Below the pieces are notes generated by a model. That model searched no databases, had not been told where the DNA came from, and worked only from the letters and a program-made list of their open reading frames with translations. A stretch of DNA of 64,000 bases from Treponema sp. (GTDB lineage Bacteria > Spirochaetota > Spirochaetia > Treponematales > Treponemataceae), in assembly GCA_017470605.1 (NCBI GenBank), contig JAFUYH010000004.1, positions 1 through 64,000 on the forward strand. Direction: 5' to 3'. Positions 1 to 6,824 of this stretch are shown piece after piece (position 1 is the stretch's first letter; each line of letters starts with the position of its first letter). Position numbers and translations under genes: made by a program.

Positions 1-226
1 ACGGGATTGCAAACGCATTTATAAGCCGAGGCGAAGCCTTTTTAATCATTTTCCTATACGGCTTATACCATGCGGTTTGCAAGAACGTGCAGTGGTAGCA
101 CTTTTTACAGTTTCGGCTCTTTTATAATGCGTTTGCCCTGCTATATAGGTTCAAGTTCTTGACCATTCCAGAGCCTTTTAATAGTATAAAAAACGTTATT
201 TTATTTGGAGCAAAATCATACTTATT
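1..226. other. Intergenic region with inverted repeats upstream of mntP
   Basis: No gene is visible. Bases 9-23 (GCAAACGCATTTATA) are mirrored at 123-136 (TATAATGCGTTTGC) and partly at 60-80, where GGCTTATA and ATGCGGTTTGC can pair with the 9-29 arm, so the region can fold into a large hairpin. GGCGAAGCCTTTTT at 30-43 looks like the end of a terminator for an upstream gene. I looked for a manganese (yybP-ykoY) riboswitch, which often precedes mntP, and did not recognise one. Confidence 0.4.
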
Positions 227-820
227 ATGGTGTGGAACTTTTTTTTCTTTGCAAACAGCCTTCTTTTAGGGGCGGGTCTTGCAATGGATGCATTTTCGGT
301 TTCTCTGGCAAACGGTCTTAATGAATTTGAAATGAAAAAGACACGAATGTGCATGATAGCCGGAGTCTATGCTTTTTTTCAGTTTGCAATGCCCATGATT
401 GGCTGGATTTGCATTCACACAATAGTTGAACACTTCAATACCTTCCACACCTTTATTCCCTGGATAACCCTTCTGCTTTTAGGCTTCATAGGCGGAAAAA
501 TGATTATTGAAGCCCTAAGCCACAAAAATGAAGAAAAAAAAGAAGCGGGCCTAAAACTCAGCTTTGGAATGCTGATGTTACAGGGAATTGCAACTTCCAT
601 AGACGCTCTTTCCGTGGGATTCACCATTGCAGATTACAACGTTATTATGGCACTGATTGCCTCAATCATAATTGCGGCAGTCACCTTTGGAATCTGCATG
701 GCAGGACTTTCAATCGGGAAGAAAGCGGGTAGCCGTTTAAGTTCTAAAGCCTCAGTTTTGGGCGGAATAATTCTGATTGGAATAGGAATAGAAATTTTCA
801 TCAAAAATCTATTCTTCTAA
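227..820 (+). CDS. mntP: Manganese efflux pump MntP (DUF204 family)
   Basis: This 197-residue inner-membrane protein fits the MntP/YebN family, which exports Mn2+ to prevent manganese poisoning. The sequence shows six hydrophobic segments in two repeats, each with the family's acidic residue in a membrane helix: GLAMDAFSVSLANG near residue 20 and ATSIDALSVGF near residue 125. Length is typical for the family. The ATG at 227 is preceded by GGAG about 13 bases upstream. It is chromosomal, lies left of the prophage junction, and is followed on the same strand by the interrupted helicase gene. No metal-responsive riboswitch was recognised. Confidence 0.9.
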   Translation: MVWNFFFFANSLLLGAGLAMDAFSVSLANGLNEFEMKKTRMCMIAGVYAFFQFAMPMIGWICIHTIVEHFNTFHTFIPWITLLLLGFIGGKMIIEALSHKNEEKKEAGLKLSFGMLMLQGIATSIDALSVGFTIADYNVIMALIASIIIAAVTFGICMAGLSIGKKAGSRLSSKASVLGGIILIGIGIEIFIKNLFF

Positions 821-829
821 TACAAATCA

Positions 830-949
830 TCACACACAACTCCCCCCTGATTTTCTGATTTTTCAGCCTCTTTCTCTACACACATTTTCTCTACCCACCC
901 TTTCTCTACACACCTTTTCCCCTCCTGCAAAATCTTCTATAATAATCCT
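830..949. repeat. Degenerate TTTCTCTACACACC repeats between mntP and the helicase
   Basis: A pyrimidine-rich gap holds three imperfect copies of TTTCTCTAC(A/C)CAC at about 869-921. They could be replication slippage products. A possible -10 element (TATAAT at 940-945) lies only a few bases before the helicase start. Confidence 0.4.
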
Positions 950-2188
950 ATGAATCTGGAAGAGCTGAATGCAGAACAATTAGAAGCCGTTACCACAACC
1001 GAAGGCTACATCCGCGTAATTGCAGGAGCCGGCTCCGGTAAAACCCGAGCACTTACCCACCGCTTTGCCTATCTGGTAAACGAAATCGGCATTTTACCAT
1101 CACACATTCTCTGCGTCACCTTTACAAACAAGGCCGCTGCCGAAATGCGCAACCGCATCCGCGCCCTCACCGGCGATAACGACACCGGCTATATTTCCAC
1201 CTTCCACGGCTTTTGCGTAAGCGTTCTTCAGGAAGATTCAAACGCCGTAAGCTACCCAAAAAGTTTCCTGGTCCTGGATAATTCAGACATCAACGCCATG
1301 CTGCAGATTATTTATGAAGAGCGGGGCCTTACCCTGCGCCAGATGACCTTTTCTGCCGCCCGCGACATGATAGAAATTCAGAAACTTTTCAAGCGTCCCC
1401 ACTACTACGAAGACCTTATCCGCATGAGTCTGGACGAAATCTACCAGAAATACATGTCCGCCACCATTCCAGAAGACATCATCTTTTTTGGCTACCTCTA
1501 TCAGGAAAAAAAGTGCTTCGGTCTGGACTACAACGACCTGCTCAAATTCGTGCTTTACATCTTTCAGACCAACGAAGCCATCCGCCACAAATGGCAGGAA
1601 CGCCTTGAATACATAATGATAGACGAATTTCAGGACATAGACATGATTCAGTACGAACTGATGAAAGCCCTCTGCCCTTACCACAACAACCTTTTTGTAG
1701 TGGGCGACCCCGACCAGACCATTTACACCTGGCGAGGGGCAGACATCCGCTACCTGCTGGAGTTTGACAAAAATTTCCCCGCCGTGCACACCATCATGAT
1801 GAACCGCAACTACCGCAGCACAAAGCCCATTCTCGACGCCGCCAACAGTTTAATCAGCAAAAACCGCGACAGAATTAAGAAGGATTTGGTAGTGGGAAAG
1901 GAGGGGGAAGTCTCCGTCTTTCCCCTTCAATTTCCGTCAATTTGTAGCAATTTTAATCTTCTTTTTTCTAATATTTTACAAAATCCTGTAGTAAAATCAA
2001 TTATAGATAATTTGTTTTATTCCCTTTCTATTCCCTTTTGTGCTGCTTCCATATCGCTCATCATATCAAGGATAATCTGCTGTTTGTTCGGCGGCAACAT
2101 CTGCCACCTTGTACCAACAGAAGCACCTTCCGGCGTGAGTGTTTGCGCTCTTAATAAATCTACAAGGGAGTTTACAACGGCTTGTTGA
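950..2188 (+). pseudogene. UvrD/PcrA-type DNA helicase, 5' half, interrupted by the prophage
   Basis: The first ~320 residues are a superfamily 1 3'-5' DNA helicase: Walker A AGAGSGKT near residue 27, FTNKAAAEMRNR (motif Ia), DEFQD (motif II) near residue 226, GDPDQTIYTWRGA (motif III) and NRNYRS (motif IV). Family members are roughly 650-780 residues long and carry motifs V and VI in the second half. Here the helicase-like sequence ends near residue 320 (about base 1,920), and the frame runs on through phage DNA to a chance stop at 2,188. The tail of the frame is antisense to the phage repressor. The missing 3' half should lie beyond the right end of the prophage, outside the window. The gene is therefore probably inactive in the lysogen unless the prophage excises. 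Confidence 0.85.
1895..1960. other. Probable left prophage junction (attL region)
   Basis: Helicase similarity fades between about 1,890 and 1,930, and phage sequence begins with a region that leads into the convergent repressor gene. An inverted repeat, GGGGAAG at about 1,906-1,912 with CTTTCCCC at 1,918-1,925, sits at the boundary. The exact crossover cannot be placed without the right junction. Confidence 0.5.
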
Positions 2189-2448
2189 GCCTGCGAAAGT
2201 TCCTGCAATCTTCCGGGTAATTTTTCGTTTCCGGGCTTCAATCCGACATCTTCACCCAATACAAGATAGTCCACAGGAACATCAAGAATCTTTGCAATTT
2301 TTACGGCGACATCGGCGCGTGGTATTCTGTCGTTGTCTTTCCATGACGACATACCTGTACGAGATATACCAACGGCATCGGCAATGTCAGCCTTATTCTT
2401 GCCTTTTTCGGCTATAAGGCGTTCAAATCTATCGTTGAAGTTTTCCAT
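2017..2448 (-). CDS. CI-like phage repressor, XRE-family helix-turn-helix
   Basis: The 143-residue protein has an N-terminal XRE helix-turn-helix (about residues 8-60, with KNKADIADAVGISRTGMSSW as the recognition helix region) and the typical VPVDYLVLGED end of that domain. A short helical C-terminal part probably mediates dimerisation. There is no peptidase-type LexA/CI cleavage domain. I chose the ATG at 2,448; an upstream TTG at 2,478 would add ten residues. It is the first phage gene from the left junction and faces away from the rightward early operon, as a lysogeny repressor would. Its likely operators are the AATACGATTT repeats at 2,582-2,612 and the ATAGTCC/GGACTAT inverted repeat at 2,522-2,551. 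Confidence 0.85.
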   Translation of the reverse strand: MENFNDRFERLIAEKGKNKADIADAVGISRTGMSSWKDNDRIPRADVAVKIAKILDVPVDYLVLGEDVGLKPGNEKLPGRLQELSQAQQAVVNSLVDLLRAQTLTPEGASVGTRWQMLPPNKQQIILDMMSDMEAAQKGIERE

Positions 2449-2518
2449 TCTGCTAATATTATCGTCAATTTTACGCAAATATTCAATATTTCGACCAAAA
2501 TTAAGTATAAAACAGTAA

Positions 2519-2628
2519 ATTATAGTCCTTTTATTCTGCTTTTCGGACTATTTACACTTTTTAGTATTTTATAATGATTTCAATACGATTTATCATTGAC
2601 ATAATACGATTTCAAGTATTATTATACT
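2519..2628. promoter_or_regulatory. Divergent promoter-operator region of the repressor and early operon
   Basis: Rightward: TTGACA at 2,596-2,601 with an AT-rich -10 cluster around 2,617-2,628 (TATTAT/TATACT); the spacing is not ideal for any single hexamer. Two direct copies of AATACGATTT start at 2,582 and 2,603, 21 bp or two helical turns apart, and bracket the -35. Leftward: TATAAT on the minus strand at 2,524-2,519, overlapped by an ATAGTCC/GGACTAT inverted repeat (2,522-2,528 and 2,545-2,551). This layout fits repressor control of both directions. The AATACGA motif recurs at 12,931 and 12,950 before the second repressor gene. Confidence 0.55.
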
Positions 2629-2653
2629 AAATATCAACAAGCCTCTTAGAGGT

Positions 2654-2829
2654 TATCGTTGGGTTTTTCTTCTGCCCCTTGCTTGGGTCAGAGCTTGCAA
2701 GGGGTTTCTTTTTTGAAGAAAAACGATAAGGCATTTTTGGAATTATCTGGCTTTTCCAAAACTGCTTTATGCAGACTTAGGGCTTTGTGCCGCGTAGTAT
2801 TGCCAGAATACGAAACGGTTTCAAAGCCC
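2654..2829 (+). promoter_or_regulatory. Structured leader with two terminator-like hairpins before the early operon
   Basis: The leader holds a hairpin CCCCTTGC/GCAAGGGG (2,675-2,682 with 2,697-2,704) followed by TTTCTTTTTT, enclosed by a longer pairing of TTATCGT...TTTTCTTC (2,654-2,672) with GAAGAAAAACGATAA (2,715-2,729). Next come a stem TTTTGGAA/TTCCAAAA (2,735-2,761), a small hairpin CTGC-TTTAT-GCAG (2,762-2,774) and a second terminator GGGCTTTG/CAAAGCCC (2,780-2,829) with a U-tract, ending just before the gene at 2,853. Two terminators between promoter and first gene suggest attenuation or antitermination. Confidence 0.55.
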
Positions 2830-2852
2830 TTCTTTTTTGGTGAGGTGTTTCC

Positions 2853-3323
2853 ATGAAAACATTTCCGAAATGTGATTCAAAATCAGTTGGAAAGATTATT
2901 GAACACGCAAACAAAAACATCTGCACTGACGGCATAAAGAGTTCTAAAAGTTCCACATTTATCTTTCAAGAAGAGAAAGCAATTTGTACCTTCAATCTTC
3001 TGGATAAATCCGGCTTCAAGAATCGTTTGCTTAACAGTTGCTATTACCTGTCTTTGACTTTCTGCGGTATCACAAAAGACGGCAAAAGTTATATTCAGCC
3101 GTTCGACCACAAAAGAGCAGCAAAAATTATAAAGACATTTTTTCCGAAAACAAATCTTGTCTGGGAACACGCCCCTTTCATAAAAGAAGGGGCAGCATCC
3201 TGTACACATCACTTCTACCTGTTTGTATCAATTCCATACGGAAGAACGCCTGTTATTCTACAGGCGGAAGATATGAAAGAATTGCTTGAAAACAAATATA
3301 TCCTATATGAAGGAGGAAAATAA
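2853..3323 (+). CDS. Hypothetical early protein upstream of the remote DGR target
   Basis: I do not recognise this 156-residue protein. It is soluble, with no signal peptide or membrane segment, and has six cysteines, including single ones in TDGIKSS- and SYIQPF-flanking regions that do not form a clear zinc ribbon. The ATG at 2,853 follows GGTGAGG about 8 bases upstream. Its stop lies one base before the next start, the DGR target at 3,325, and the ribosome-binding site of the latter is inside this gene, so the two are probably translationally coupled. A role as partner or chaperone of the variable protein is conceivable but there is no direct evidence. Confidence 0.75.
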   Translation: MKTFPKCDSKSVGKIIEHANKNICTDGIKSSKSSTFIFQEEKAICTFNLLDKSGFKNRLLNSCYYLSLTFCGITKDGKSYIQPFDHKRAAKIIKTFFPKTNLVWEHAPFIKEGAASCTHHFYLFVSIPYGRTPVILQAEDMKELLENKYILYEGGK

Positions 3324-3324
3324 T

Positions 3325-4101
3325 ATGAAAATTGCATTACTTGCACAGTCGATTGGGGATTTGGGAGCTGAAATTCTCAATATCACAAAGAAAAACACCT
3401 TTGGTGGCGGAAATGTCTATCAGATTGATATTGCAGAACCTGCTTCGGCAAATCCAGCAAAGATTGAACACTCAGAAGTAAAAACTCTCCCACCTGCGGA
3501 TATTTTCACAACTGATGTTTTTTCAACAATCAAAAAATGCTGCAATGAAGGTGTAGCGGATGCGAATATTAAGCCCGGTCAGCAGATTCTTATTCCGCAT
3601 TTCAAAGTTCCAGCCGTCAAAGATTGTGAAGGTGAAGAATTTGACGAAATTGACCTTGAAAATGTTGTCATTACCGCCGTTCATGTTGAGCCGCGCCGTG
3701 TAGTTTTTAACTTTGAGGATATTCTTTTCAGACATGATGTTGATTATGAAGAATCCGGCAAGCCGTTTAAAGAAACACCGCTCGGCGTTTACCTTGCTGA
3801 ACACTTTGCAAAAGCTCTCAAAGAATACACAGGAAAAGTCAATGTTTCCCTGCTCTCAAAAGACAATGTTTTCAATGAGGACAGCAAGGATTTTATGCCG
3901 TATTTCAAGGCGATTAAAAACAGAATCAAAGTTCTTGCTTTTGATAATGATACTTGGTGGTGGTGGCTGAAAACGCCTTCTGCGTCGAACTCCGCCAACT
4001 TCTGCGTTGTCGGCAGCGGTGGTGGTAGCAGCGGCTACGTTGCTAGTATTACTGTTGGCGGCGTTGCGCCCGCTTTCGAGTTTACCGCTGATAGCGAGTA
4101 A
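3325..4101 (+). CDS. Remote DGR target: variable protein with C-terminal DUF6273-like fold
   Basis: The 258-residue protein ends in the signature of DGR-diversified C-type-lectin-like domains: WWWWL followed by the variable segment (residues 217-251) and GGVAPAF. The upstream part, with NFEDILFRHDVD and VSLLSKDNVF, fits the DUF6273-like scaffold; the first ~115 residues are unrecognised. No signal peptide, lipobox or membrane helix is seen, so a cytoplasmic or phage-particle location is as likely as surface display. The start at 3,325 has AGGAGG nine bases upstream; an in-frame start at 3,286 lies within the previous gene and is less likely. The codons at 3,973-4,077 match the template repeat at 22,401-22,505 except at template adenines. 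It lies in the early operon, 18 kb from the reverse transcriptase and on the other strand, which is unlike the usual cassette target. Confidence 0.85.
   Translation: MKIALLAQSIGDLGAEILNITKKNTFGGGNVYQIDIAEPASANPAKIEHSEVKTLPPADIFTTDVFSTIKKCCNEGVADANIKPGQQILIPHFKVPAVKDCEGEEFDEIDLENVVITAVHVEPRRVVFNFEDILFRHDVDYEESGKPFKETPLGVYLAEHFAKALKEYTGKVNVSLLSKDNVFNEDSKDFMPYFKAIKNRIKVLAFDNDTWWWWLKTPSASNSANFCVVGSGGGSSGYVASITVGGVAPAFEFTADSE
3973..4077 (+). repeat. DGR variable repeat VR1
   Basis: These 105 bp align without gaps to the template repeat (TR, 22,505-22,401 on the minus strand). My codon-by-codon comparison finds 22 differences, all at positions where the TR has A (34 A in total) and none at its C, G or T positions. 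The 3' end, GGCGGCGTTGCGCCCG, is identical in TR, VR1 and VR2 and is the likely initiation-of-mutagenic-homing (IMH) sequence. Confidence 0.95.
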
Positions 4102-4105
4102 ACTC
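4078..4105 (+). other. Hairpin immediately downstream of VR1
   Basis: GAGTTTAC-CGCT (4,078-4,089) pairs with AGCG-A-GTAAACTC (4,093-4,105), giving a 12-bp stem with one bulged A and a GAT loop. It begins at the base after VR1 and overlaps the stop codon. Known DGR systems such as BPP-1 need a hairpin/cruciform just after the IMH of the target; the TR has no comparable hairpin. Confidence 0.8.
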
Positions 4106-4155
4106 ATATCTTGAAATCTCCCGGCGTAATGCCGGGAAGAAAGGGAGCGTGACGC

Positions 4156-4311
4156 ATGAAAATTAAAAAGTTTACAGTCGGTTATATATTCGGTTGTTTT
4201 GCCATTGAATTTGTACAGATGAATATAAACAACAGGGCTTTAGAAGTATTCCTGCTGATTTGCCTTAACATTGCCGGAATGTTTATTTCAGACGCGCTTT
4301 GCAAGGATTAA
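4156..4311 (+). CDS. Small two-helix membrane protein
   Basis: A 51-residue protein with hydrophobic stretches VGYIFGCFAIEFV and VFLLICLNIAGMFI, probably two membrane helices. AAGGGAG at 4,141-4,147 lies eight bases before the ATG. A small CCCGG/CCGGG hairpin (about 4,123-4,137) precedes the Shine-Dalgarno site. Function is unknown. It is the first of a run of tightly packed small genes after the variable protein. Confidence 0.6.
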   Translation: MKIKKFTVGYIFGCFAIEFVQMNINNRALEVFLLICLNIAGMFISDALCKD

Positions 4312-4314
4312 ACT

Positions 4315-4431
4315 ATGGAAATCGTTATATCTATTGCGCTTGTTATTTTAATCGGCGGACTAGTCGCAAGTGCCGTATATTTGAATCTGTTTGACCGTGA
4401 AAACGAAAACAAGGAAGATGAAATTGAATAA
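4315..4431 (+). CDS. Small single-span membrane protein
   Basis: A 38-residue protein with one N-terminal membrane helix (residues 3-25) and a charged tail rich in E, N and D. It starts three bases after the preceding stop and overlaps the following gene by 14 bases. Function is unknown. Position and spacing in the operon make it credible, but it is very short. Confidence 0.5.
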   Translation: MEIVISIALVILIGGLVASAVYLNLFDRENENKEDEIE

Positions 4432-4741
4432 AATTATCTACATCAGCGGGAAAATTACAGGTGATGAAAACTATGTAAAAAAGTTTGCCGAAGCCGAAAG
4501 AATACTTACAGAAAAAGGCTTTAAAGTCATAAATCCCTGCAAAATCGGCGAGTATGAATTCTTTTCATACGAGCAATTTTTACATATCGACTTCGCGCTT
4601 ATAGACTGCTGTGACGCTCTCTTCATGCTTCCAGATTGGCGCAAGTCAAAAGGCGCAATCAGAGAATGGCACTATGCACAGGCACACGGAAAGGAAATAA
4701 TCTTTTATTACAGCGACCTAGAGGAGAAACAATCTGCATGA
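4418..4741 (+). CDS. DUF4406 protein, nucleoside 2-deoxyribosyltransferase-like fold
   Basis: The 107-residue protein opens with IIYISGKITGDENY, continues with AERILTEKGFKVINPCKIG and has an acidic DFALIDCCDALFMLPDW segment, the pattern of DUF4406 proteins, which share the Rossmann-like fold of nucleoside 2-deoxyribosyltransferases. A role in nucleotide or base modification is possible; phages often carry this family but its substrate is not known. I use the internal ATG at 4,418, where the family similarity starts; the open frame extends to 4,391 inside the previous gene. It overlaps the next gene by four bases (ATGA), indicating coupling. Confidence 0.75.
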   Translation: MKLNKIIYISGKITGDENYVKKFAEAERILTEKGFKVINPCKIGEYEFFSYEQFLHIDFALIDCCDALFMLPDWRKSKGAIREWHYAQAHGKEIIFYYSDLEEKQSA

Positions 4742-5025
4742 CAGAGTTTGAAAAACAGATTCAAGATACAATCTCAAAACGGCTGAAATTTGCATTTAGA
4801 AAGATTGATAATATTATCAGAGAGTACATAATAAAAAAGAATCTGACTGAATATGATTTGAAGCAGAATGGAAAATGTTATGTTTATCCGCTTGAAAACA
4901 ATCAAGGCTCTAGGCGTGTATTTTTTTATGAAGATGAAGTAATTTGCAGCCTAGTTCAAGGCTGGCACACAGACGAATCTAAGCACACTTCTTATGTTAT
5001 AGATTTATGTCGCGGAGATTGGTAA
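4738..5025 (+). CDS. Hypothetical protein
   Basis: A 95-residue soluble protein of unknown function, with an N-terminal helical part (about residues 1-40, many K and I) and a C-terminal part with FFYEDEVICSLVQGW that looks beta-rich. It starts in an ATGA overlap with the DUF4406 gene and ends by overlapping the tail of the convergent gene at 5,005 by 21 bases. Confidence 0.65.
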   Translation: MTEFEKQIQDTISKRLKFAFRKIDNIIREYIIKKNLTEYDLKQNGKCYVYPLENNQGSRRVFFYEDEVICSLVQGWHTDESKHTSYVIDLCRGDW

Positions 5026-5319
5026 ATCTATATCAACACTAATCTGAATCATCGGCGGATTTGCTTCAAGCAATGAAAGCTCCGTGATTTTTTTCGAAAT
5101 CGGGTCAAGAAACATTCTTTTTAACCCCATAAGTTCCTGTCGCCTTTGCAGCTTGATTCTGTCAGACATAATAGAGCCGTAGTATTTTTCATTTATCTTA
5201 TCTAAGATGTATTTACTCTGCTTTTCGTACTCTTTTTCAAGGTCTTTTATAGCCTGTGATTTTTGAGGAATAAACTTTATATTGTCACAAGTAACCTTAC
5301 TGAAATCAAAATCGCTCAT
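5005..5319 (-). CDS. Hypothetical protein downstream of an XRE regulator
   Basis: A 104-residue protein with a long central charged helix (about residues 22-60). It overlaps the upstream regulator gene by four bases, so the two form a leftward pair inside the rightward early operon. No family recognised. The pairing with a small helix-turn-helix protein could suggest a toxin-antitoxin or regulatory module, but there is no motif to support that. Confidence 0.65.
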   Translation of the reverse strand: MSDFDFSKVTCDNIKFIPQKSQAIKDLEKEYEKQSKYILDKINEKYYGSIMSDRIKLQRRQELMGLKRMFLDPISKKITELSLLEANPPMIQISVDIDLPISAT

Positions 5320-5534
5320 ATAATCGCCTTTCCTGTTTCCCGGTCAATAAACTTGATTTCCAAATCCGCATTTAATGCGGCTGCAATTTTTTCAATATCA
5401 CGGAGATAGAAAGAACCTTTTGCAATTTTATTGCTTAGATTCTGCGGTGATATTCCAGCGTTTAAGGCAATCTGCCTAAGAGAAATGTCATTTTTTTTCA
5501 CGCAACACAGCTTGATGTATTCTACAATATCCAT
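5316..5534 (-). CDS. Small XRE-family DNA-binding protein
   Basis: A 72-residue protein that is almost entirely one helix-turn-helix domain (ISLRQIALNAGISPQNLSNK about residues 17-36, then DIEKIAAALNADLEIKF). I chose the ATG at 5,534; an alternative start at 5,552 adds six residues. It is divergent from the zinc-binding protein at 5,700, and matching motifs with the core ACACC/GGTGT at 5,538-5,555 and 5,642-5,659 in inverted orientation could be its operators. It may autoregulate and control the rightward promoter at 5,630. Confidence 0.8.
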   Translation of the reverse strand: MDIVEYIKLCCVKKNDISLRQIALNAGISPQNLSNKIAKGSFYLRDIEKIAAALNADLEIKFIDRETGKAII

Positions 5535-5629
5535 ACTTAATATATACACCATAATTTTATTTATAGCAACTATAATTTAATTTATTTCATAATTATTGAA
5601 CTTTTTACACCTATAATATACATTTTTAA

Positions 5630-5658
5630 TTGACATATATAAATTATTGGTGTATATT
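5630..5658 (+). promoter_or_regulatory. Sigma-70-type promoter for the 5,700 operon
   Basis: TTGACA (5,630-5,635), 17-bp spacer, TATATT (5,653-5,658) with TG just before the -10. An inverted copy of the AATTATTGGTGTATATTA region occurs at 5,538-5,555, and another ACACCTATAATATA at 5,607-5,620, so the divergent region probably binds a regulator. Confidence 0.7.
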
Positions 5659-5699
5659 ATAAATGTAGGGTGATTCAGACCTTGCAAGGAGCGTACACT

Positions 5700-5987
5700 A
5701 TGAAAGTAAAAGCAGTTAGATATGACCTTCTGGTTGATTTGGAAAAAAAATACGAAAACGAAGAGCGTTGTGGCTATGATGAAGAGCCTTGCGCTATCTG
5801 TGGGCGACCGATAAAAAAAAGCTCAAAGTGTGAGAATATCAGAATGTTTGGCGGCGGAGAATACTTTACGACATCAGATGTAGACGATTACAAGCTGCCT
5901 AACGACATGGGGTGGTATAGTGTCGGTTTGACCTGCTTTAGGAAGTACAAGAAATTGGAAAAAGAAATCGAGGTCGAAGAGGAATAA
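5700..5987 (+). CDS. Zinc-ribbon-like hypothetical protein
   Basis: A 95-residue protein with CAICGRP (CxxC) at about residues 30-33 and further cysteines at about 42 and 78, consistent with a metal-binding knuckle. The C-terminus is strongly acidic (EKEIEVEEE). AAGGAG lies nine bases before the ATG at 5,700. First gene behind the promoter at 5,630. Function unknown. Confidence 0.7.
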   Translation: MKVKAVRYDLLVDLEKKYENEERCGYDEEPCAICGRPIKKSSKCENIRMFGGGEYFTTSDVDDYKLPNDMGWYSVGLTCFRKYKKLEKEIEVEEE

Positions 5988-6024
5988 AACGGCAGCCGGG
6001 CGTTATCCCGGCAAGGAGTGCAAT

Positions 6025-6195
6025 ATGTTAGACACAGTAAGAGTGACATTCGACAACGGCGAAGTAATGACAACAGATTACAATGCAGCCGTAGGACGCG
6101 AGGGTATCGCAAAATATTACATGGGTAATTGGTTCAATCTTGGTGTAGAAGGTGATGATATGCACAAGGTTGTAAAAGTTGAGTTTGATTTTTAG
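6025..6195 (+). CDS. Small hypothetical protein
   Basis: A 56-residue protein with alternating hydrophobic and charged residues and a beta-rich look (VRVTFDNGEVMTTDY). AAGGAG at 6,013-6,018 sits directly after a GCCGGG/CCCGGC hairpin (5,993-6,012), which could influence ribosome access. Function unknown; its tidy position between two genes supports it being real. Confidence 0.6.
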   Translation: MLDTVRVTFDNGEVMTTDYNAAVGREGIAKYYMGNWFNLGVEGDDMHKVVKVEFDF

Positions 6196-6207
6196 GTGGA
6201 GGCTACC

Positions 6208-6360
6208 ATGAGCAAGGAACGAAAAAACAAGGTTTTGAAGTTCTGTGAGAGCTACAACAGCGAAGGAACTGTAACAGTCATTTTCAGACAAACAGACTTT
6301 ATCATAAATATAAACGGAAGCTACAGGGCTTGTTTTGAATACCGGGAAATTGGAGCGTAA
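6208..6360 (+). CDS. Small hypothetical protein
   Basis: A 50-residue basic-to-neutral protein with no recognised motif. GTGGAGG at 6,196-6,202 is well placed for the ATG at 6,208, and the stop is five bases before the next start. Function unknown. Confidence 0.6.
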   Translation: MSKERKNKVLKFCESYNSEGTVTVIFRQTDFIININGSYRACFEYREIGA

Positions 6361-6364
6361 GACT

Positions 6365-6673
6365 ATGAAACTGAACCGAAACTATGACAAATGGGAAGAA
6401 TGGCAGAAAATCGCCTACCCGCTTTGCCGCAACAAAAAGCAGCTTGAAGAGTATGAACTTATCGAAGAAATCAGAATCGGAAAAAATTATATCTTTCTGA
6501 TTGATATTCCAGAACTTCCGAACCGTGGATTTATGCGGCTTTTTCTGAACGGACACAATTATCAGAGCGGCGGAACAATCGAGTACGGAAAGAAACGGCT
6601 TGCACTCTTTGCCGAAGGAATCAGAAACAAAACATTGCGCGTATCATACGATACGCCTTTATATTACGACTGA
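6365..6673 (+). CDS. Hypothetical protein
   Basis: A 102-residue soluble protein, unrecognised. It begins with a charged helical part (NYDKWEEWQKIAYPL) followed by a segment likely to be beta-sheet. I chose the ATG at 6,365 because the open frame upstream overlaps the previous gene. It is the last gene of the operon, followed at once by a strong terminator. Confidence 0.65.
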   Translation: MKLNRNYDKWEEWQKIAYPLCRNKKQLEEYELIEEIRIGKNYIFLIDIPELPNRGFMRLFLNGHNYQSGGTIEYGKKRLALFAEGIRNKTLRVSYDTPLYYD

Positions 6674-6678
6674 AAACA

Positions 6679-6708
6679 GGGCTTGCTACAATCGGCAAGC
6701 CTTTTTTA
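6679..6708 (+). terminator. Rho-independent terminator
   Basis: GGCTTGC (6,680-6,686) pairs with GCAAGCC (6,695-6,701), followed by a run of six T. It closes the 5,700-6,673 operon. Confidence 0.85.
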
Positions 6709-6784
6709 TTGCCCGGAAACATAGTAAATATGCGAAAATCACATAGAATCAAACTAAAAATTGCTTAATTACATAATTTTCTTA

Positions 6785-6814
6785 TTGACAAATTACGCTA
6801 TTTAGCAATATGAT
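6785..6814 (+). promoter_or_regulatory. Sigma-70-type promoter for the 6,979 operon
   Basis: TTGACA (6,785-6,790), 18-bp spacer and TATGAT (6,809-6,814). It follows the terminator at 6,679 and precedes the long structured leader. Confidence 0.75.
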
Positions 6815-6824
6815 TGTTTTAGAG

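Noticed and set aside
1-226. Manganese riboswitch (yybP-ykoY) upstream of mntP
   Set aside because: The expected conserved loops could not be recognised; the visible structure is a set of inverted repeats instead.
1283-1789. Antisense 168-residue frame in the helicase gene
   Set aside because: It is fully covered by the clearly coding helicase frame and has no start or family features.
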